Shown: positions 27,193 through 35,498 of the stretch, in pieces
Layout: the number at the start of each line of letters is the position of its first letter
Numbering within the stretch: position 1 is the stretch's first letter
Assembly: GCF_014172375.1 (NCBI RefSeq)
Contig: NZ_WNXD01000001.1
Coordinates: 372,001-436,000 of the forward strand
DNA: 64,000 nucleotides
Direction of reading: 5' to 3'
Origin: Pedobacter planticolens
GTDB taxonomy: Bacteria > Bacteroidota > Bacteroidia > Sphingobacteriales > Sphingobacteriaceae
Translations under genes and position numbers: made by a program
The notes under the pieces: generated by a model
The model's database searches: none
The model's input: the letters and a program-made list of their open reading frames with translations, nothing else
Told to the model about the DNA's origin: nothing

Positions 27193-28686
27193 ATGGCTAA
27201 CATTTCGAAAATTCTTATTGCCAATCGTGGTGAAATTGCTTTGCGTATTATGCGTTCTGCAAAAGAAATGAACATTAAAACGGTAGCTGTTTTTTCAGAA
27301 GCTGATAGAGGTGCTTTGCATGTGCGTTATGCGGATGAAGCAATTTGTATTGGGCCAGCGCCATCAAATCAGTCCTATTTAAAAAGTGATAAAATTATTG
27401 AGGCTTGTAAGTTAACAGGTGCACAAGCAATCCACCCCGGTTACGGTTTTTTATCAGAAAATGCCAATTTTGCTAAAGAAGTTGCAGCAGCAGGGCTGAT
27501 TTTAATTGGTCCAACGCCAGAAGCGATGGAAATTATGGGGAATAAATTATCTGCTAAAGCTGCGGCTTTAAAATATAATATTCCTATGGTTCCAGGTACA
27601 GAAGAAGCCATTACCGATATAAATGAAGCAAAAGAAAGAGCGGTTGAAGTTGGCTTCCCGATTTTAATTAAAGCTGCGGCAGGTGGAGGTGGAAAGGGAA
27701 TGCGCATTGTAGAAAAAGCAACCGATTTTGAAGAACAGATGCATTTAGCTGTGAGTGAAGCAACATCAGCTTTTGGAGATGGTTCTGTATTTATAGAGCG
27801 TTATGTGACTTCGCCAAGACACATTGAAATTCAGGTTTTAGGCGATACGCATGGAAATATTGTCCATTTATTTGAACGTGAATGTTCAGTACAACGTCGC
27901 CATCAAAAAGTAATTGAAGAAGCCCCTTCCTCTGTTTTAACTGAAGAAATTAGACAAGCAATGGGTAAATGCGCCGTTGACGTAGCTCGTTCGGTTAATT
28001 ATGTTGGTGCGGGTACGGTAGAGTTTATTTTAGATGAAAATCTAGATTTTTTCTTCTTAGAGATGAATACACGTTTGCAAGTAGAACATCCTGTTACAGA
28101 AATGATTACGGGCTTAGATTTAGTTAAAGAACAGATAAAAATAGCCAGGGGCGAAGTGTTGAGTTTTAAACAAGAAGAGTTGAAAATCAGTGGTCACGCT
28201 ATGGAATTAAGGGTTTATGCAGAAGATCCTTTAAATAATTTCTTGCCTGATATTGGTACTTTACAAACGTATCGCACTCCAAAAGGAAACGGAGTTAGGG
28301 TTGATGATGGTTTTGAAGAAGGAATGGAAATTCCAATTTATTACGATCCCATGATTGCAAAACTCATCACCTATGGTGCAACTCGAGAAGAGGTAATTGA
28401 GCGAATGATAAGAGCGATCGATGAATATGACATTACAGGCATACAAACCACCTTAAGCTTTGGTAAATTTGTAATGCAACATGATGCGTTTACATCAGGC
28501 AAGTTTGATACACATTTTGTAAGTAAGTATTTTAACGCCGATAGTTTAAAAAACGATAGCGAAGAAGAAGCATTATTAGCAGCCCTTACTGCAGTTTTAT
28601 TGCTTAAAAAGGAAGATAAGATCAGTCTAGCGCAAAACAATGTGATTGCAAATAATTGGCGAAAAAATAGAAAGAAATACAGTTAA
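27193..28686 (+). CDS. accC: Biotin carboxylase subunit of an acyl-CoA carboxylase
   Basis: A protein of 497 residues. ATP-grasp enzyme that carboxylates biotin. N-terminal ILIANRGEIALRIMRSAKEM, Gly-rich ATP loop KAAAGGGGKGMRIVE, HIEIQVLGD, ERECSVQRRHQKVIEEAPS, and FLEMNTRLQVEHPVTE are all canonical. It is about 45 residues longer at the C terminus than E. coli AccC. No biotin carrier gene is adjacent, so the partner is elsewhere. The stop is directly followed by the ATG of the riboflavin synthase. Confidence 0.93.
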   Translation: MANISKILIANRGEIALRIMRSAKEMNIKTVAVFSEADRGALHVRYADEAICIGPAPSNQSYLKSDKIIEACKLTGAQAIHPGYGFLSENANFAKEVAAAGLILIGPTPEAMEIMGNKLSAKAAALKYNIPMVPGTEEAITDINEAKERAVEVGFPILIKAAAGGGGKGMRIVEKATDFEEQMHLAVSEATSAFGDGSVFIERYVTSPRHIEIQVLGDTHGNIVHLFERECSVQRRHQKVIEEAPSSVLTEEIRQAMGKCAVDVARSVNYVGAGTVEFILDENLDFFFLEMNTRLQVEHPVTEMITGLDLVKEQIKIARGEVLSFKQEELKISGHAMELRVYAEDPLNNFLPDIGTLQTYRTPKGNGVRVDDGFEEGMEIPIYYDPMIAKLITYGATREEVIERMIRAIDEYDITGIQTTLSFGKFVMQHDAFTSGKFDTHFVSKYFNADSLKNDSEEEALLAALTAVLLLKKEDKISLAQNNVIANNWRKNRKKYS

Positions 28687-29274
28687 ATGTTTACAGGAAT
28701 TATAGAAACGCTAGGCGAAGTTGAAAATATTGTAAAAGAAGGAACTAATGTCCATTTTACAGTAAATTCTTCTATTTGCGCCGAGTTAAAAATAGATCAA
28801 AGCGTGGCACATAATGGGGTTTGCTTAACCGTTGTGGCACTAAATGAGAATTCACACACCGTTACTGCAATTGAAGAAACCTTAAATAAAACGAGTTTAG
28901 GTAACTTAAAAATTGGTAGTAAAGTTAATTTAGAGCGTTGCATGCAAATGAATGCTCGTTTAGATGGTCATATTGTGCAAGGCCACGTAGACCAAACGGC
29001 TATTTGTATTTTGGTAAATGAACTAAATGGTAGTTGGGAATTTCGCTTTAAATACAATGCCAATTTAGGCAACGTTACAGTAGAAAAAGGTTCAATTTGT
29101 GTAAACGGGATTAGTTTAACGGTCGTAAATTCTCAAGCTGATGAATTTTCAGTATTTATTATTCCTTACACTTTTGAACACACCAATTTGCATGAAGTAA
29201 AAGTAGGAGATACGGTTAATTTAGAATTCGATATTATTGGCAAATACGTTGCTAGGTTAATGGGAAATAAGTAA
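28687..29274 (+). CDS. ribE: Riboflavin synthase, alpha chain
   Basis: A protein of 195 residues made of two similar lumazine-binding barrels (about 1-95 and 96-190), each with a G.C/SL.V motif: HNGVCLTVVAL and VNGISLTVVN; the start MFTGIIETLGEVENI and HIVQGHVDQTA are canonical. It converts two 6,7-dimethyl-8-ribityllumazine molecules to riboflavin and a pyrimidine. Its ATG abuts the accC stop, so translation is probably coupled. Confidence 0.96.
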   Translation: MFTGIIETLGEVENIVKEGTNVHFTVNSSICAELKIDQSVAHNGVCLTVVALNENSHTVTAIEETLNKTSLGNLKIGSKVNLERCMQMNARLDGHIVQGHVDQTAICILVNELNGSWEFRFKYNANLGNVTVEKGSICVNGISLTVVNSQADEFSVFIIPYTFEHTNLHEVKVGDTVNLEFDIIGKYVARLMGNK

Positions 29275-29394
29275 TTTTTCCGAAAAGCAAAAACAGTGTT
29301 TCAAATAAAAATCAGCCCTGCTAACCGCTTTACTCGCTGCGCATCGTGTTCGCTTTTATCAGGTTTAATTTACGCGGGTTAGAGCAATAAATAA

Positions 29395-29440
29395 AGCTTT
29401 GACAAAATTCTTTCAAACTGCTTATAATTTTGTCAAAGCT
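29395..29440. repeat. Long inverted repeat before the DUF4268-type gene
   Basis: Perfect 15-bp arms AGCTTTGACAAAATT (29395-29409) and AATTTTGTCAAAGCT (29426-29440) with a 16-base loop, ending 15 bases before the ATG at 29456. It could end ribE transcription or act in the leader of the next gene. Confidence 0.75.
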
Positions 29441-29455
29441 CAACCAACGAAATAA

Positions 29456-29917
29456 ATGTACAGTAAAGAAGAAGCATCAAAAATCCGCCAACAATTTTGG
29501 ATAACTTTTGGTAAGTACATGAAACCCATTTCATCAGCCGAAGGCTTGTCGATAAATTGGATTAACTACAAAACTGGTGTAAAACATATCTATTTCAGAA
29601 TGAATGCTGAGCAACATAAAGCAATCATTTCTATCGAAATCACTCATCCAAATCAAGAGATTAGAAATCTGTATTTTGAACAATTTAAAGCTTTCAAATT
29701 ATTATTCGCTAATGCAGTAAATGAAGAATGGGATTGGGAAGAAAATGCTGTAAATAACTTTGGTATTCCTTTAAGTCAAATTACTAAAACCATAAATAAC
29801 GTTAGCGTTTTTAATCAACAAAATTGGCCAGAATTAATCTCATTCTTAAAACCTAGGATTATTGCCTTAGACCAATTCTGGACAGATGTAAAACCTGTTT
29901 TCGAAGCTATTTCGTAG
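29456..29917 (+). CDS. DUF4268-type protein
   Basis: A protein of 153 residues, soluble, with MYSKEEASKIRQQFWITFGKYM and FRMNAEQHKAIISIEITH; it ends with FWTDVKPVFEAIS. This fits the DUF4268 family (function unknown; in some genomes a domain next to restriction-like nucleases). It is a stand-alone gene whose 3' end overlaps the convergent TPR gene by 11 bases. Confidence 0.7.
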   Translation: MYSKEEASKIRQQFWITFGKYMKPISSAEGLSINWINYKTGVKHIYFRMNAEQHKAIISIEITHPNQEIRNLYFEQFKAFKLLFANAVNEEWDWEENAVNNFGIPLSQITKTINNVSVFNQQNWPELISFLKPRIIALDQFWTDVKPVFEAIS

Positions 29918-31055
29918 TTACCTTTAAGTCTGATACTCTGGTTTTAACGTACTCAATTTGCTCCTTTTCGCTATTCACATCAGGTTTGCTTTTCAGATAT
30001 AAGTTGTAATAGGTTAAAGCGCTTTTTTGTTGTTTTAACTTTAAATCATACAATAAACCTAGTCTGTAATAAATATTGCTGTTCTCACTAAAAGTTAAGC
30101 CTCTTTTATACGAAGAAACAGATGTAGTTAAATTCCCATTGCTTTCTTGTAATCCTGCAAGTAACCCATAATAAGTTGCAGTATTTGCCGAAACTCCTTC
30201 TTCAATTGTTTTTTTGGCATAAACCATTGCCATATCTAAATTTTTCAATTCGCGATAACTTAAGGTCATCAGATATAAAGTCATTTCGTTCTGCATTGCC
30301 ATTTTTTCTAGCATCTCATACAAATTAATACATTTCTGATAGTTTTTTAAAAAGTAATAGGCCTTACCAACATTCTTTACCACATTTGCATCGGTTCCAT
30401 CTTTAAGCAGTTTTTCGCCAACGTAAATTACTTCTTTGTATTTTTTTAATTCGTTAGCAAAAGGTAATTGTGCTTGTAGTAAAAATAAATTGCTCGTATC
30501 TGCTGCAATTGCAACTTTTAAAACTTGGTAGCCCAATGCCCATTGCTGTAAATCTCTGTAACCTTGCGCTAGGTCAGTTGCTACATCAGCATCTGCTGAA
30601 TTTAAAGAATTAGCCTTTTTTAAATAAGCAATTTTCAATTGCAAACTATCTTTTATTAAACCAGCCAACTGTTTAAATGCATTAAAATTTATGGTATCTA
30701 TTTTTACAATGCTTTCTAAATAGGCTTTTGCTTTGGTATCATTTCCTCTTCGTGTATTGATATTTGCCAAATTAAACAAGACAGGAAGTGTATTTGGCTG
30801 AATTTCATTAATCGACAGATAGCTTTTTTCCGCCTCGGGTAATTTGCCAGCCATCATATTACAATACGCCATTTGACTTAGTGCTTTCACATCTTTTGTA
30901 TCCGTAGGATAGATACTTTTCAAATATTGAGCAGCATCTGCATAACGTTGGGTTTGATAATATTCTAGTAATTTCTCTTTATCTAAAACTATAGATTGAG
31001 CAAATGTAACCAAGTGAAGCAATGCCAAAAAGAATACAAAAAATAGCTTTTTCAT
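29907..31055 (-). CDS. Exported TPR-repeat protein
   Basis: A protein of 382 residues. Signal peptide MKKLFFVFFLALLHLVTFAQ, then about nine to ten TPR-like helical pairs through the whole length (for example LSQMAYCNMMAGKLPEAEKSY, VKNVGKAYYFLKNYQKCINL, IYYRLGLLYDLKLKQQKSAL). It probably acts in the periplasm as a scaffold. The 3' end overlaps the convergent gene. No partner can be named. Confidence 0.85.
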   Translation of the reverse strand: MKKLFFVFFLALLHLVTFAQSIVLDKEKLLEYYQTQRYADAAQYLKSIYPTDTKDVKALSQMAYCNMMAGKLPEAEKSYLSINEIQPNTLPVLFNLANINTRRGNDTKAKAYLESIVKIDTINFNAFKQLAGLIKDSLQLKIAYLKKANSLNSADADVATDLAQGYRDLQQWALGYQVLKVAIAADTSNLFLLQAQLPFANELKKYKEVIYVGEKLLKDGTDANVVKNVGKAYYFLKNYQKCINLYEMLEKMAMQNEMTLYLMTLSYRELKNLDMAMVYAKKTIEEGVSANTATYYGLLAGLQESNGNLTTSVSSYKRGLTFSENSNIYYRLGLLYDLKLKQQKSALTYYNLYLKSKPDVNSEKEQIEYVKTRVSDLKVTTK

Positions 31056-31189
31056 AACGATTTAATTTTAAACTAATTTATTAGTTATTTATTAGAAATC
31101 CAAAACCTATTTATATAATCCAAACATTTTTACTACTAATGCGTTTTATAAGGGATAATAGTTAAATTTTAACATTAATAAATTACCAT

Positions 31190-31489
31190 ATGGATACGCT
31201 AAAAAAGTTTGAATTAATGGAAAAGATTGTAAGAGAATTAGAAGACTTACAACACTCGCAACAGGCAATTATTCAGAAAATTGGAAAAATTGAAGTAGAT
31301 AATATAGAACTAAGTGATAAAAAATTGGACAAAGATTTACCCGATATGCACCAACGTGTGGCAGATAATCTCGATTCTATTGTTGATATATTAGCTTATT
31401 TTGCAGATAAAACCCAAAACTTCGGAAATAAAAACAATGTAGATGCTTTAAAAGAACAGCAAGCCATTAATGACGCTACTGGTCAATAA
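31190..31489 (+). CDS. Small helical protein of unknown function
   Basis: A protein of 99 residues, hydrophilic and almost all helix-forming, with heptad-like patterns in 1-50 (FELMEKIVRELEDLQHSQQA, then IGKIEV) and a second helical part around VADNLDSIVDILAYFADK. No signal peptide or membrane segment. It is followed at once by a clear terminator (31498-31527), which supports it as a real gene. Not recognised. Confidence 0.65.
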   Translation: MDTLKKFELMEKIVRELEDLQHSQQAIIQKIGKIEVDNIELSDKKLDKDLPDMHQRVADNLDSIVDILAYFADKTQNFGNKNNVDALKEQQAINDATGQ

Positions 31490-31497
31490 GTAAATTA

Positions 31498-31527
31498 AAA
31501 AGGGTTCGGAAATTTCTGAACCCTTTT
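31498..31527. terminator. Bidirectional terminator
   Basis: AAAAGGGTTC / GAACCCTTTT stem with a 10-base loop, in the 39-base gap between two convergent genes. Confidence 0.85.
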
Positions 31528-31528
31528 A

Positions 31529-33289
31529 TTATGAAGTAGGTATGGTAACACAGAACTTGGCGCCTTTTCCTTCTTCCGTTTCCACAGTAATATTACCACT
31601 GTTTCGGTTCATGAAATCTTTACACACCATCAAACCTAATCCAGTTCCTTTTTCGTTAGAAGTGCCTCGAGTGGTTACGTTTTCATCTTTAAATAGTTTG
31701 TCAAGAATATTTTTCGATATACCAATGCCGTTATCTTTAATGCAAACTAACATCATTCCGCTCGTTTGGTAGGCAGCAGTAATGTGTATTTCGCAATCTT
31801 CGTAACAAAATTTAATGGCATTATTAATAATATTTCGCATTACAATTTGCACCATTAAAACATCAGCATAAACCATTTCTCCTGGAAAAACATCATGAAT
31901 AATCTTTATTTTTTTTAAGGTAGCGCCAGGTAAATGGTAATTAATTTCATTAATAATTAGGTTGCGAAGGTTAAAGAATTCTTTTTTAATTCCGAATCCT
32001 TTTAGTTGACTTCTAGACCAATGCAGGATGTTTTCTAAAAGATCTGTCGTATAAATAATATCATTGCTAAGTGTGGGAGAGATGCTTTTAAACTCTTCAA
32101 TGGTAATCTGGTTATTAGCAATCATTTTTAATACTTCCGAAAGATTAACTAATGGGCCTCTTAAATCATGTGCAATAATGGAAAATATCCTATCCTTTAA
32201 TTGATTTAATTTTTCAAGTTCTTGAGCTTGCTCTTTGGTACGAATAGTTTCATTTCTAATACTTGTTAAATCTTGTAATTTGATAATTGTGAAATCATTA
32301 TTGAGTTTATTGTCGTTTAAAAAGAGTATTTCGGCTTCCAAATACAATTTCTCATCATTAATATTGATGTTTAGCTCTACTTTACCCTGTTCATGATCTT
32401 TAATTCGTTTAAAAAATTCTGGCTGATTTTGGAATATTTCCTCTCCAGGAAGGCCGATTAATTTCTTTTCATTGGTAGCATTAATATATCTCTTTACCGA
32501 TTCATTATAATCAATAACTCTGTTTTGTTGATCTAATAATAAAAAACCATCTCGCATTAATTCCAATACTTTTTCTCGGGCAATAGGAATAATATCAAAA
32601 AGTTTAAAGCGATAAATACCTATTAAAATTAAAAATGATGTAAGGATAAATGCAAACGGAGTAATATCTAAATGTCCAAGAGGTTTTACGCCTAATACAT
32701 GGGCAATATTTGCTAGCCAAGGTAAAAGTGCAGCTATAATAATACTGTAGTTTTGTTTTTTATAAATAGAATCTGATATTCTGAACTTTATGAAAATCAA
32801 GTAACAACCGCAGGCCAATAACAAATAGAAATAGATGGTAAAAATTCTATAAAACAATCCAAAGTCGATATTTGCCATTGGAAATGGGCCATCTGTTGCT
32901 AATGCAATATTCTCATAATATAAATGATGATAATCATTAGTCCATACCAATAAAATAGCAAGGATAGGCATGATAAGGAGGAGAATTAAATTTAATGGTT
33001 TTTTATACCAACATTCCTTACCACAAAAATGAAGGCAAAATATAAACCAGTTTAGGGGTAAACTGGCAATGCCGATATATTCTACATTAATAAAAAACTT
33101 AATTTGCCAAAGAGAACTACTTGCCAATTCTAAACCATAAGCAATAGACCATATGGCATTAGAAATCATCATGTAACTAAACCACTTTACCGCATTTCCA
33201 CCCCTTCTAAAAATATAATTGGCCAGTATAATAAGTACAGCGCCGCATATTAATAAAAAAATGGCATAACCATTGTAGGTAAAGTTCAT
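31529..33289 (-). CDS. Histidine kinase with 7TM N-terminal sensor and PAS domain
   Basis: A protein of 586 residues. The first about 230 residues contain seven hydrophobic helices (for example IFLLICGAVLIILANYIF and FAFILTSFLILIGIYRF), as in the N-terminal 7TM histidine kinase family. A PAS domain follows (FLLLDQQNRVIDYNESVKRYI, about 245-345). The phospho-acceptor His is in SIIAHDLRGPLVN, and the ATPase domain shows MRNIINNAIKFCYE, IKDNGIGIS and GTGLGLMVCKDFM. No response regulator is adjacent. Signal unknown. Confidence 0.9.
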   Translation of the reverse strand: MNFTYNGYAIFLLICGAVLIILANYIFRRGGNAVKWFSYMMISNAIWSIAYGLELASSSLWQIKFFINVEYIGIASLPLNWFIFCLHFCGKECWYKKPLNLILLLIMPILAILLVWTNDYHHLYYENIALATDGPFPMANIDFGLFYRIFTIYFYLLLACGCYLIFIKFRISDSIYKKQNYSIIIAALLPWLANIAHVLGVKPLGHLDITPFAFILTSFLILIGIYRFKLFDIIPIAREKVLELMRDGFLLLDQQNRVIDYNESVKRYINATNEKKLIGLPGEEIFQNQPEFFKRIKDHEQGKVELNININDEKLYLEAEILFLNDNKLNNDFTIIKLQDLTSIRNETIRTKEQAQELEKLNQLKDRIFSIIAHDLRGPLVNLSEVLKMIANNQITIEEFKSISPTLSNDIIYTTDLLENILHWSRSQLKGFGIKKEFFNLRNLIINEINYHLPGATLKKIKIIHDVFPGEMVYADVLMVQIVMRNIINNAIKFCYEDCEIHITAAYQTSGMMLVCIKDNGIGISKNILDKLFKDENVTTRGTSNEKGTGLGLMVCKDFMNRNSGNITVETEEGKGAKFCVTIPTS

Positions 33290-33425
33290 TGAAAGCGATC
33301 AAAAAATATCCAATAAAGATACGAGATATATTGAATTTCAATATGGTCGATATAAAATGATATAAACCGCTAGAATTAGACACTAATAAAAAATATTACT
33401 AGATTTATATAAATATTATTTCATT

Positions 33426-34016
33426 ATGAAAAAGTTCAGTTTGTCACTATTGCTTCTTTGCTGTAGTTTTTTTGCATTTAGCCAAGTGCTACCATCTTTC
33501 CAATTTGGTTTAAAAGGAGGAATGAATCTATCAAAATTTAATACAGCTAATACATTTAGCAGTGATAACCAAGCAGGTTATTATGCAGGTGTTTGGGCTC
33601 GTATTGGTGCAGCAGGTTTACATTTGCAGCCAGAACTTTACCTTTCTGGTAAAAACACTACATTGGTAAATAGTGCTGGTCAAGAAAACAAAGTAAAATT
33701 CACCAGTTTAGATGTGCCTGTTTTAGTAGGTACAAAAATTGGTGCAGCAGGTATTGGGTTGCGTTTAAATACTGGGCCTGTGGTTTCGTTCATTTTAAAT
33801 GAAGATCAAAGTTTCTCACAAGCGGCATCGGCAGCTTTTAATGGTAAATTTAAAGACCAAGCTTTTGCATGGCAATTTGGTACAGGTCTGGATATTAAGA
33901 AATTGAGTGTAGATTTAAGATACGAGTTAGGTTTATCTAAAATTAATTCAGATGGCTATAATTCATCAACAAAATTGAATCTATTTACCCTTGGTTTAGG
34001 TTACAAATTGTTTTAA
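33426..34016 (+). CDS. Outer-membrane beta-barrel protein (porin-like)
   Basis: A protein of 196 residues. Signal peptide MKKFSLSLLLLCCSFFAFSQ, then SFQFGLKGGMNLSKFN and alternating amphipathic strands (LHLQPELYLSGK, GLRLNTGPVVSF, LSVDLRYELGLSKI), ending in LNLFTLGLGYKLF with a C-terminal Phe. This is the common Bacteroidota 8-stranded barrel type (PF13568-like). Cargo or ligand unknown. A terminator follows at 34041. Confidence 0.88.
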   Translation: MKKFSLSLLLLCCSFFAFSQVLPSFQFGLKGGMNLSKFNTANTFSSDNQAGYYAGVWARIGAAGLHLQPELYLSGKNTTLVNSAGQENKVKFTSLDVPVLVGTKIGAAGIGLRLNTGPVVSFILNEDQSFSQAASAAFNGKFKDQAFAWQFGTGLDIKKLSVDLRYELGLSKINSDGYNSSTKLNLFTLGLGYKLF

Positions 34017-34040
34017 TTAAATCATCTTTTCTATTAAATA

Positions 34041-34078
34041 AAAAATGGATAGGCTTTTTAAGTTTATCCATTTTTTTT
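34041..34078 (+). terminator. Terminator after the beta-barrel gene
   Basis: AAAAATGGATA ... TTATCCATTTTTTTT stem-loop, 25 bases after the stop. Confidence 0.75.
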
Positions 34079-34128
34079 GGCGTTAAAATTGATAATTGTT
34101 TTTTAATCAAAACCTAACCTTTAACATC

Positions 34129-34407
34129 ATGAATATTAAAGAACTGCTATTAAACGGCCAGAGCTTTTTGGCGCTATTAAAAGAGTTTGCAATTGAGGCA
34201 AAAGATATTATTATTCAGGACGAAGATGTAATTCTTGGCGACCATAATTTAGCACAACGTGAAATAGTTAAAGAGACAATTTGCATTGAAGGAAAAAATA
34301 AAGACGGAATTTTTAATTTTTTTGGAACGCTACACTATAACATTCTAAATAAACTAGCCGTTTTCGAAATGCAAGGTTTTGAGCAAGTAGGAATGCGTAC
34401 TAATTAA
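34129..34407 (+). CDS. Small protein of unknown function
   Basis: A protein of 92 residues from the ATG at 34129 (MNIKELLLNGQSFLALLKEF); the frame is open 11 codons further upstream without a better start. Acidic and soluble, with a strand-rich centre (DIIIQDEDVILGDHNL). No motif recognised. It overlaps the end of the convergent yihY-type gene by 4 bases. Confidence 0.55.
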   Translation: MNIKELLLNGQSFLALLKEFAIEAKDIIIQDEDVILGDHNLAQREIVKETICIEGKNKDGIFNFFGTLHYNILNKLAVFEMQGFEQVGMRTN

Positions 34408-35336
34408 TTCTTTTCTTTAATAACTTCTTTCAACTCGTAAAGGAAAGCTCCTTTTATTGGATTGATAGGCTTGCTACCTGCATCGCTAAGTACTTTTACA
34501 AAGCAGGCTCCAAAATAGAAGATAAAGGAAGAATAAAATACAAAAAGCATAATTAAAACAATAGATCCTGACGCACCATAAATGTTTCCTATGTTGCTGA
34601 GTGGAAGCATAATGCGTAAAATATACTTGCCTAGAGTAAATAAAATTCCAGTCAACAAACCGCCTTTCATTGCTATATTCCAACTTGGTCTGCCATTGGT
34701 TAAAAACCGAAATAAAACGGTAAACCAAACCGTAACAATAACTATAAAAAGCAATTGATTTAAGATGGAGAGAAATATTTTTCCGACAGTTGGCGCTGCA
34801 GTATTAATATAAGTTCCAATTATGGCTTGGATGCTATCGGTTAACAAACCCACAAAAAATAAAATTCCAGCTAGTAAAATAATAACCATAGATCGAGCTC
34901 TTAACTTCAGGTTAAATAAAATACCCAATTTTTCATTTAAGCCAATACTCCAAATCTGATCCATGGAATTTTTAATCACACTAAATAAAGTGGTGGCTAC
35001 AAAAATGAAAAAGACAAAACTGAGAATTGTTGCCCACCAATTGTAATCGACTCCACGAATATTTCTTAAGGTTTGGCGAATTTGAGCAGTACTGCTATCA
35101 TCTAAAATATTTGCTAAACGCTCAAATAATCTAGTCACTAACATCCTTCTATCAATAAAAAAACCAAATAATCTAATTAAGATGAGTAGGATTGGTGGTA
35201 ATGCAAAATTGGCAAAAAAGGCAGTGGCTCCAGCTAAACGCAAAGGGTCATTTTTTCTAAATAACTTAAATGCTATTCCTAAATGTTTGAAAAATAACTG
35301 AGATCTCTTTATTGTGATTGCGTACATCTTTAGCAT
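34404..35336 (-). CDS. YihY/BrkB-family inner-membrane protein
   Basis: A protein of 310 residues with six hydrophobic helices. Family marks: DPLRLAGATAFFANFALPPILLIL near the N terminus, LFSVIKNSMDQIWSI, PSWNIAMKGGLLTGILFTLGKYIL, and YGASGSIVLIMLFVFYSSFIFYFGACF. The family was once named ribonuclease BN by mistake; its true role is not established. The start may also be the ATG three codons later. Confidence 0.9.
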   Translation of the reverse strand: MLKMYAITIKRSQLFFKHLGIAFKLFRKNDPLRLAGATAFFANFALPPILLILIRLFGFFIDRRMLVTRLFERLANILDDSSTAQIRQTLRNIRGVDYNWWATILSFVFFIFVATTLFSVIKNSMDQIWSIGLNEKLGILFNLKLRARSMVIILLAGILFFVGLLTDSIQAIIGTYINTAAPTVGKIFLSILNQLLFIVIVTVWFTVLFRFLTNGRPSWNIAMKGGLLTGILFTLGKYILRIMLPLSNIGNIYGASGSIVLIMLFVFYSSFIFYFGACFVKVLSDAGSKPINPIKGAFLYELKEVIKEKN

Positions 35337-35498
35337 TTACCCTGATGTCAAAATTAATAAAATTATGCTAAATAATTTCGCTTAAGCATTAAAAGCAAGT
35401 TTTATCAGTTATAAATGTGCTTAAATTTGTGAGTTTCTGTTAAACAATGAAGAAAAAAATTAAATTTACTGCTCCTTAATTTTATAAATCCCTAATTC

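Noticed and set aside
26162-29274. Metabolic pathway shared by threonine aldolase, biotin carboxylase and riboflavin synthase
   Set aside because: Tight spacing suggests cotranscription, but I know of no common pathway and see no further evidence.
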